From: CBDFKF01 sp965248765
Lineage (GTDB): Bacteria; Pseudomonadota; Alphaproteobacteria; VGEJ01
Reading direction: 5' to 3'
Assembly: GCA_965248765.1 (NCBI GenBank)
Contig: CBDFKF010000004.1
Span: 2,046,001 to 2,110,000, forward strand
DNA length: 64,000 nt
Shown piece after piece: positions 60,639-64,000 of the stretch. The notes beneath the pieces are model-generated. The model was not told where the DNA came from, did not search any database, and saw only the letters and a program-made list of their open reading frames with translations. The position numbers were made by a program, and so were the translations under genes. Numbering within the stretch: position 1 is the stretch's first letter; the number at the start of each line of letters is the position of its first letter.

Positions 60639-61049
60639 ATGGCCATCCTGGACGACATGATCGCCCTCGCGCGCGAGGCTCAGGGCCGAGCCTATGCGCC
60701 CTACTCGCGCTTCCACGTCGGCGCTTGCTTGCGTACGGAGAGCGGCCAGCTGTTCGCCGGGTGCAACGTCGAGAACGCGGCCTACCCACAGGGCCAATGC
60801 GCGGAGGCGATCGCCATCGGCAACATGGTGGGCGCCGGTGAAGCGCGTATCGTCGAGGTGGTGGTGGTGGGCGACGGCGCCGCGCTCTGTACGCCGTGCG
60901 GCGGCTGCCGCCAACGCCTCAACGAGTTCGCGGCTGGGACAACTCAGATCCACGTGTGCGGGCCCGACGGCGTGCGACTTACCGTGAGCCTCGGCGAGCT
61001 TCTCCCTTACTCGTTCGGCCCGGAGAACCTCTCGGAGCAGGGCGGGTGA
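60639..61049 (+). CDS. cdd: cytidine deaminase
   Basis: 136 residues. AYAPYSRFHVGACLRTESGQLFAGCNVENAAYPQGQCAEAIAIGNMV includes substrate motif NVENAAY, zinc ligand Cys and catalytic Glu in QCAEA. CTPCGGCRQRLNEF gives the other two zinc Cys. It converts cytidine to uridine plus ammonia. The gene starts 8 nt after the permease 2 stop and its TGA overlaps the GTG of the next gene. Confidence 0.95.
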   Translation: MAILDDMIALAREAQGRAYAPYSRFHVGACLRTESGQLFAGCNVENAAYPQGQCAEAIAIGNMVGAGEARIVEVVVVGDGAALCTPCGGCRQRLNEFAAGTTQIHVCGPDGVRLTVSLGELLPYSFGPENLSEQGG

Positions 61050-61867
61050 ACGCCGAGCCGCATGCTGCTGCCGGTGTGATTCGCGCCTGTGCCGGCGGTG
61101 CCGCGCCGCGCTTTGGCCTGATCCTCGGCTCGGGCAGCGGCGGGCTCGCCGCGCTGGTCGAGGAAGCGGTAACGATCGACTACGGCGAGCTGCCGGGCTT
61201 CCCCGTGCCGAGTGTCGAGGGTCATGCCGGGCGCCTGCTGCTGGGCCAGCTCGGCGGTGTCGCGGTCGCCTGCCTCCAGGGCCGCGCCCATGCGTACGAG
61301 GGCGCGGGCATCCAGGCCATGGTGGGCCCTGTGCGCACGCTCAAGCTGATCGGCTGCGAGGCGCTGGTGCTCACCAACGCGGCCGGAAGTTTGCGGCGCG
61401 AAGCCGCCCCAGGGGGTCTGATGTTGATTAGCGACCACATCAACCTCCTGCCCGGCAATCCGTTAGAGGGCCCCGACGATGAGACGTTCGGACCGCGCTT
61501 CCCCGACATGAGTGCCGCCTACGACAGCGACCTGCGGGCCGGGTTTCGCGCAGCGGCAGCTGCCATCGACCTCGATCTGCATGAGGGCGTGTATCTCGCG
61601 ACGCTCGGGCCGAGCTTCGAGACGCCCGCGGAGATCCGTGCGTTTCGCACGTTGGGCGCCGATGCGGTCGGCATGTCAACCGTGCCGGAGATCATCATCG
61701 CCCGGCATTGCGGGCTCAAGGTCGCGGCGCTCTCGATCCTCACCAACCTTGCCGCCGGCATGGACGATGCGCCGCTGAGCCATGAGCGGACCCTCGAGGT
61801 AGCGGCTCGGGCCGCCGAGGATCTGGCCCGGCTGGTCGTTGCTTTTCTCGTAGCCAGGGCGCCGTGA
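61046..61867 (+). CDS. purine nucleoside phosphorylase (trimeric type)
   Basis: 273 residues from GTG 61046 (GTGA overlap). RFGLILGSGSGGLA is the phosphate-binding start, LPGFPVPSVEGHAGRLLLGQLGG, CLQGRAHAYEGAG, LVLTNAAGSLRREAAPGGLMLISDHIN and TLGPSFETPAEIRAFRTLGADAVGMSTVPEIIIARHCGLKV are all class markers. ILTNLAAGM closes the base site with Asn. It cleaves purine nucleosides with phosphate to base and ribose-1-phosphate. Translationally coupled to cdd and deoA. Confidence 0.94.
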   Translation: MNAEPHAAAGVIRACAGGAAPRFGLILGSGSGGLAALVEEAVTIDYGELPGFPVPSVEGHAGRLLLGQLGGVAVACLQGRAHAYEGAGIQAMVGPVRTLKLIGCEALVLTNAAGSLRREAAPGGLMLISDHINLLPGNPLEGPDDETFGPRFPDMSAAYDSDLRAGFRAAAAAIDLDLHEGVYLATLGPSFETPAEIRAFRTLGADAVGMSTVPEIIIARHCGLKVAALSILTNLAAGMDDAPLSHERTLEVAARAAEDLARLVVAFLVARAP

Positions 61868-63192
61868 GCTTCTTGCCCCAGGAGGTGATCCGCCGCAAAC
61901 GCGATGGGGCGGAGCTGCCGCCGGCCGAGATCGCCTTCATCGTGCGCGGCATCGCCGATGGAACGATCGCGGACAGCCAGACCGCCGCCTTTGCGATGGC
62001 CGTCTTCTTCCAGGGAATGACGATGGACGAGCGGGTGGCGTTGACCCGCGCGATGACAGAGTCGGGTGCGACGATCGATTGGTCGGGCAGCGACCTCGCC
62101 GGCCCGGTCGTCGACAAACACTCGACCGGCGGTATTGGCGACAAGGTGAGCCTGGTGCTCGCGCCGATCCTCGCCGCCTGCGGTGCGGTGGTGCCGATGA
62201 TCTCGGGGCGCGGGCTCGGCCATACTGGCGGCACACTTGACAAACTTGACGCCATCCCTGGGTATCGCACAGCGCCCGATCTCGCCCGGCTGCGCCAGGT
62301 GGTTGCCGCGGAGGGCTTGGCCATCGTTGGCCAGACCGGCGATCTTGCGCCCGCCGACCGGCGCCTTTATGCCATTCGCGATGTGACGGCGACCGTCGAA
62401 TCGGTGCCGCTGATCACCGCCTCGATCCTCTCGAAGAAGCTCGCCGCCGGGCTCGACCGGCTGGTCATGGACGTCAAGGTCGGATCCGGTGCATTCGCCG
62501 CCACCATGGCTGTCGCGCGCGAGCTCGCTGACAGCATCGCACGCGTTGCGACCGCTGCTGATATGCCGTGTACGGCGCTAATAACCGATATGAATCAAGT
62601 GCTTGGCTACACGGCAGGCAACGCGGTCGAGGTGCGCGAGGCGATCGATTGGCTGGCGCACGGGTTGGTGGAGCCGCGGTTGCGCGAGGTAACGACGGCG
62701 TTGTGCGCAGAGCTCTTAGAGCGCGCGGGGTTGGCCGCCGATCAGACCGGCGCGTTCGCAGCTATCGATCGGGCGCTCGAGACCGGCGCCGCGGCGGAAC
62801 GGTTTGCCCGCATGGTCGCGGCGCTCGGCGGTCCGGCCGACCTGGTCGAGGCCCCGGGGCGCCATCTGCCGGCAGCGCCGATCGTGCGGCCGGTACTACC
62901 GGCGCGGGCCGGGGTGGTGGCTGCCGTAGACGCCCGCACGGTCGGTCTCGCCATTGTCGGCCTCGGTGGCGGTCGCCGGCGGCCAGAGGATTCGATCGAC
63001 CATGCTGTTGGCTTGGTCGCGGTACGCGGGATCGGCGAGACCGTCGGCCCGGACGAGCCGCTGTGCCTCGTGCATGCACGGGCCGATGCGGACGCGGAGA
63101 CCGCGGCAGACGCACTCCGCGCGGCGGTCACGGTCGCGGACGAGGCGCCGGCGGTGGCACCCGTCATCCTAGAGCGGCTCCAGGGGGCGTGA
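61864..63192 (+). CDS. deoA: thymidine phosphorylase
   Basis: 442 residues from GTG 61864, overlapping the previous stop (GTGA). SFLPQEVIRRKRDGAELPPAEIAFIVRGI opens the alpha domain; VVDKHSTGGIGDKVSLVLAPILAACGAVVPMISGRGLGHTGGTLDKLDAIPG is the nucleoside-phosphorylase signature, with phosphate-site KHSTGG; MDVKVGSGAF follows, and the C-terminal PYNP domain is complete. It releases thymine or uracil with deoxyribose-1-phosphate. It closes the uptake-salvage operon. Confidence 0.95.
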   Translation: MSFLPQEVIRRKRDGAELPPAEIAFIVRGIADGTIADSQTAAFAMAVFFQGMTMDERVALTRAMTESGATIDWSGSDLAGPVVDKHSTGGIGDKVSLVLAPILAACGAVVPMISGRGLGHTGGTLDKLDAIPGYRTAPDLARLRQVVAAEGLAIVGQTGDLAPADRRLYAIRDVTATVESVPLITASILSKKLAAGLDRLVMDVKVGSGAFAATMAVARELADSIARVATAADMPCTALITDMNQVLGYTAGNAVEVREAIDWLAHGLVEPRLREVTTALCAELLERAGLAADQTGAFAAIDRALETGAAAERFARMVAALGGPADLVEAPGRHLPAAPIVRPVLPARAGVVAAVDARTVGLAIVGLGGGRRRPEDSIDHAVGLVAVRGIGETVGPDEPLCLVHARADADAETAADALRAAVTVADEAPAVAPVILERLQGA

Positions 63193-63196
63193 GATG

Positions 63197-63206
63197 CCCC
63201 CCCCCC
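63197..63206 (+). repeat. C10 homopolymer tract
   Basis: Ten consecutive C bases just after the deoA stop. It is not in a coding region. Confidence 0.8.
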
Positions 63207-63271
63207 TCGCGCATGGTGACCGCGATAGAGCCGGCAATGGCGGACGGCGGCGGTTCCGGGACCTCGCTCCT

Positions 63272-63299
63272 TTGATTCCGCGCCGACTCGCACTATATT
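63272..63299 (+). promoter_or_regulatory. candidate sigma-70 promoter (TTGATT-16-TATATT)
   Basis: TTGATT at 63272-63277 and TATATT at 63294-63299 are separated by 16 bases in an unusually AT-rich patch. It would transcribe the small Cys4 protein gene at 63488, with a long leader. Confidence 0.4.
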
Positions 63300-63487
63300 T
63301 ACACAGTAACTGAGATCGCTTCCGCCTGCTGGCGTGTCTCGCGCAGTTCAGCGCGAGCCGGGCACCTCGGTGGATGAGCGTTCGGCCTGTCCGGCGTCCC
63401 CGTGCCAACGCGCACACACGTGGGAGGCACTAGCGTGTCGCCCGGCCGGAACGGTGCCATCTGAAGTGAGTGACGGGGATACCGGCA

Positions 63488-63706
63488 ATGCACGGCAGCG
63501 AACAAACTACGAGCAAGATGAGTCGATACCGGCGACACCACCGCAAGCCGGTGGCGGATATGCCGGGTGATCGCCGCGAGCGTCCGTGTTTGATGTGCCA
63601 CAAGCCGTTTATGAGTGAGTGGATCGGCGAGCGCATCTGCCGCTCATGCAAGGGATCGTCGCGTTGGCGCGAAGGTGAGCGGTTGGTCCATCGCGGCGAG
63701 CTCTAG
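63488..63706 (+). CDS. small Cys4 zinc-ribbon-like protein
   Basis: 72 residues from ATG 63488. The N-terminus is basic (MSRYRRHHRKP), followed by CLMCHKPFMSEWIGERICRSCK, i.e. CxxC-13-CxxC, and SSRWREGERLV. The cysteine spacing suggests one zinc-binding knuckle. I know similar small hypothetical proteins in alphaproteobacteria only by their motif; function is unknown. Other starts are at the ATG of MSRYRR or a few codons upstream. Confidence 0.65.
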   Translation: MHGSEQTTSKMSRYRRHHRKPVADMPGDRRERPCLMCHKPFMSEWIGERICRSCKGSSRWREGERLVHRGEL

Positions 63707-63736
63707 CCGCCAGGTCCGCACCCGGGCCGGTGCCCC

Positions 63737-64000
63737 TCAGACGTCGTCCACAGTATCCGGCGATGCCGCCAATAGCCGGCTGAGGTCGCGAACGTCGTCT
63801 TCGACGCTGGCGCTCGCTTTCGATTCCATCACGCGATAGCGGTGGAGGACGTCGCGACCGGCGTCGGTCAACGAGGTCCCTCCTCCGCCCCGGCCGCCCG
63901 GCGCCGCGTCAACAAGGGGTCGGCGAAAGCACGTGTTCATCGCATCGACGAGGTTCCAGGCGCGGCGATAGGACATTTTCATGCTCCGCGCGGCGCCCGA
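63737..64000 (-). CDS. ModE-type winged-helix regulator, C-terminal part
   Basis: The minus strand from the window edge reads GAARSMKMSYRRAWNLVDAMN, then FRRPLVDAAPGGRGGGGTSLTDAGRDVLHRYRVMESKA. That is the winged-helix domain of ModE/LysR-type molybdate regulators without a C-terminal molybdate domain; the GGRGGGGTSLT wing is diagnostic. It ends at 63737. Start is outside the window. Stand-alone forms usually act on molybdate or other metal-related genes. Confidence 0.85.
   Translation of the reverse strand, partial: SGAARSMKMSYRRAWNLVDAMNTCFRRPLVDAAPGGRGGGGTSLTDAGRDVLHRYRVMESKASASVEDDVRDLSRLLAASPDTVDDV

Overview
The window comes from the chromosome of a high-GC alphaproteobacterium, probably a Rhodospirillales-like lineage (inference). 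The lineage call rests on the hemC / hemD-mitofilin / hemY cluster divergent from tsaD, the YciI-EVE pair, the CCA-encoding tRNA, and the DUF1028, DUF3179 and BMP-nucleoside families. Housekeeping blocks alternate with an accessory stretch full of insertion sequences and decaying genes.

Layout. 1-6.4 kb is a minus-strand run of small-molecule enzymes: YbdK-like ligase, N-formylglutamate amidohydrolase, monooxygenase-like protein, TauD-type dioxygenase, M20 amidohydrolase, dienelactone hydrolase, and a sulfotransferase-like protein overlapping a class IV aminotransferase. 6.4-9.2 kb is a broken IS1182-type transposase joined to a KAP P-loop NTPase with C-terminal leucine-rich repeats, which has lost its N-terminus. 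9.3-17 kb holds transporters, a PP-loop gene with an in-frame UGA, an acyltransferase-like gene, an EutC-like cyclodeaminase, a frameshifted rhodanese and two tandem DUF1028 genes. 17-27 kb is strongly rearranged: an IS1202-like (ISNCY) element with a 17-bp target duplication, truncated DUF427/cyclase and MFS genes, an SDR, a broken acyl-CoA-dehydrogenase-like gene, a D-aminoacylase, a chimeric FN3/cyclase/LiaF-like ORF, and IS3, IS21 and Fe-ADH fragments.

27-38 kb is mostly intact: SLC13 permease, branched-chain-type binding protein with a clear terminator, membrane adenylate cyclase, DUF3179 protein, hybrid histidine kinase plus response regulator, and a D-2-hydroxyacid dehydrogenase. 38-45.3 kb is a second graveyard: broken rtcB, a TetR remnant, a truncated EamA gene, an IS21 element that itself carries a nested IS1182-type element with 30-bp inverted repeats and a CATG duplication, and a second ISNCY copy just downstream of tRNA-Thr(CGT).

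45.4-55.8 kb is the tetrapyrrole/tsaD region. HemD is fused to a mitofilin-like protein. The tsaD-yciI interval holds a glycosyltransferase, a TIGR02466 protein, an IS5-type element with an A AAA AAG frameshift site inserted exactly in a stop codon, and an IS630-type transposase. 55.8-63.2 kb is one tightly coupled operon for nucleoside uptake (BMP lipoprotein-type binding protein, ATPase, two permeases) and salvage (cytidine deaminase, purine nucleoside phosphorylase, thymidine phosphorylase). The window ends with a small Cys4 protein and a partial ModE-type regulator.

I found no CRISPR array, rRNA or prophage. The most distinctive observations are the HemD-Mic60 fusion, the twin ISNCY insertions with long target duplications, the nested IS21/IS1182 insertion, the IS5 insertion that preserves a stop codon, the KAP-LRR NTPase remnant, the FN3-cyclase-LiaF chimera, and a possible small RNA ending in a strong terminator near 19.7 kb. 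I could not identify a complete new defence or biosynthetic system.
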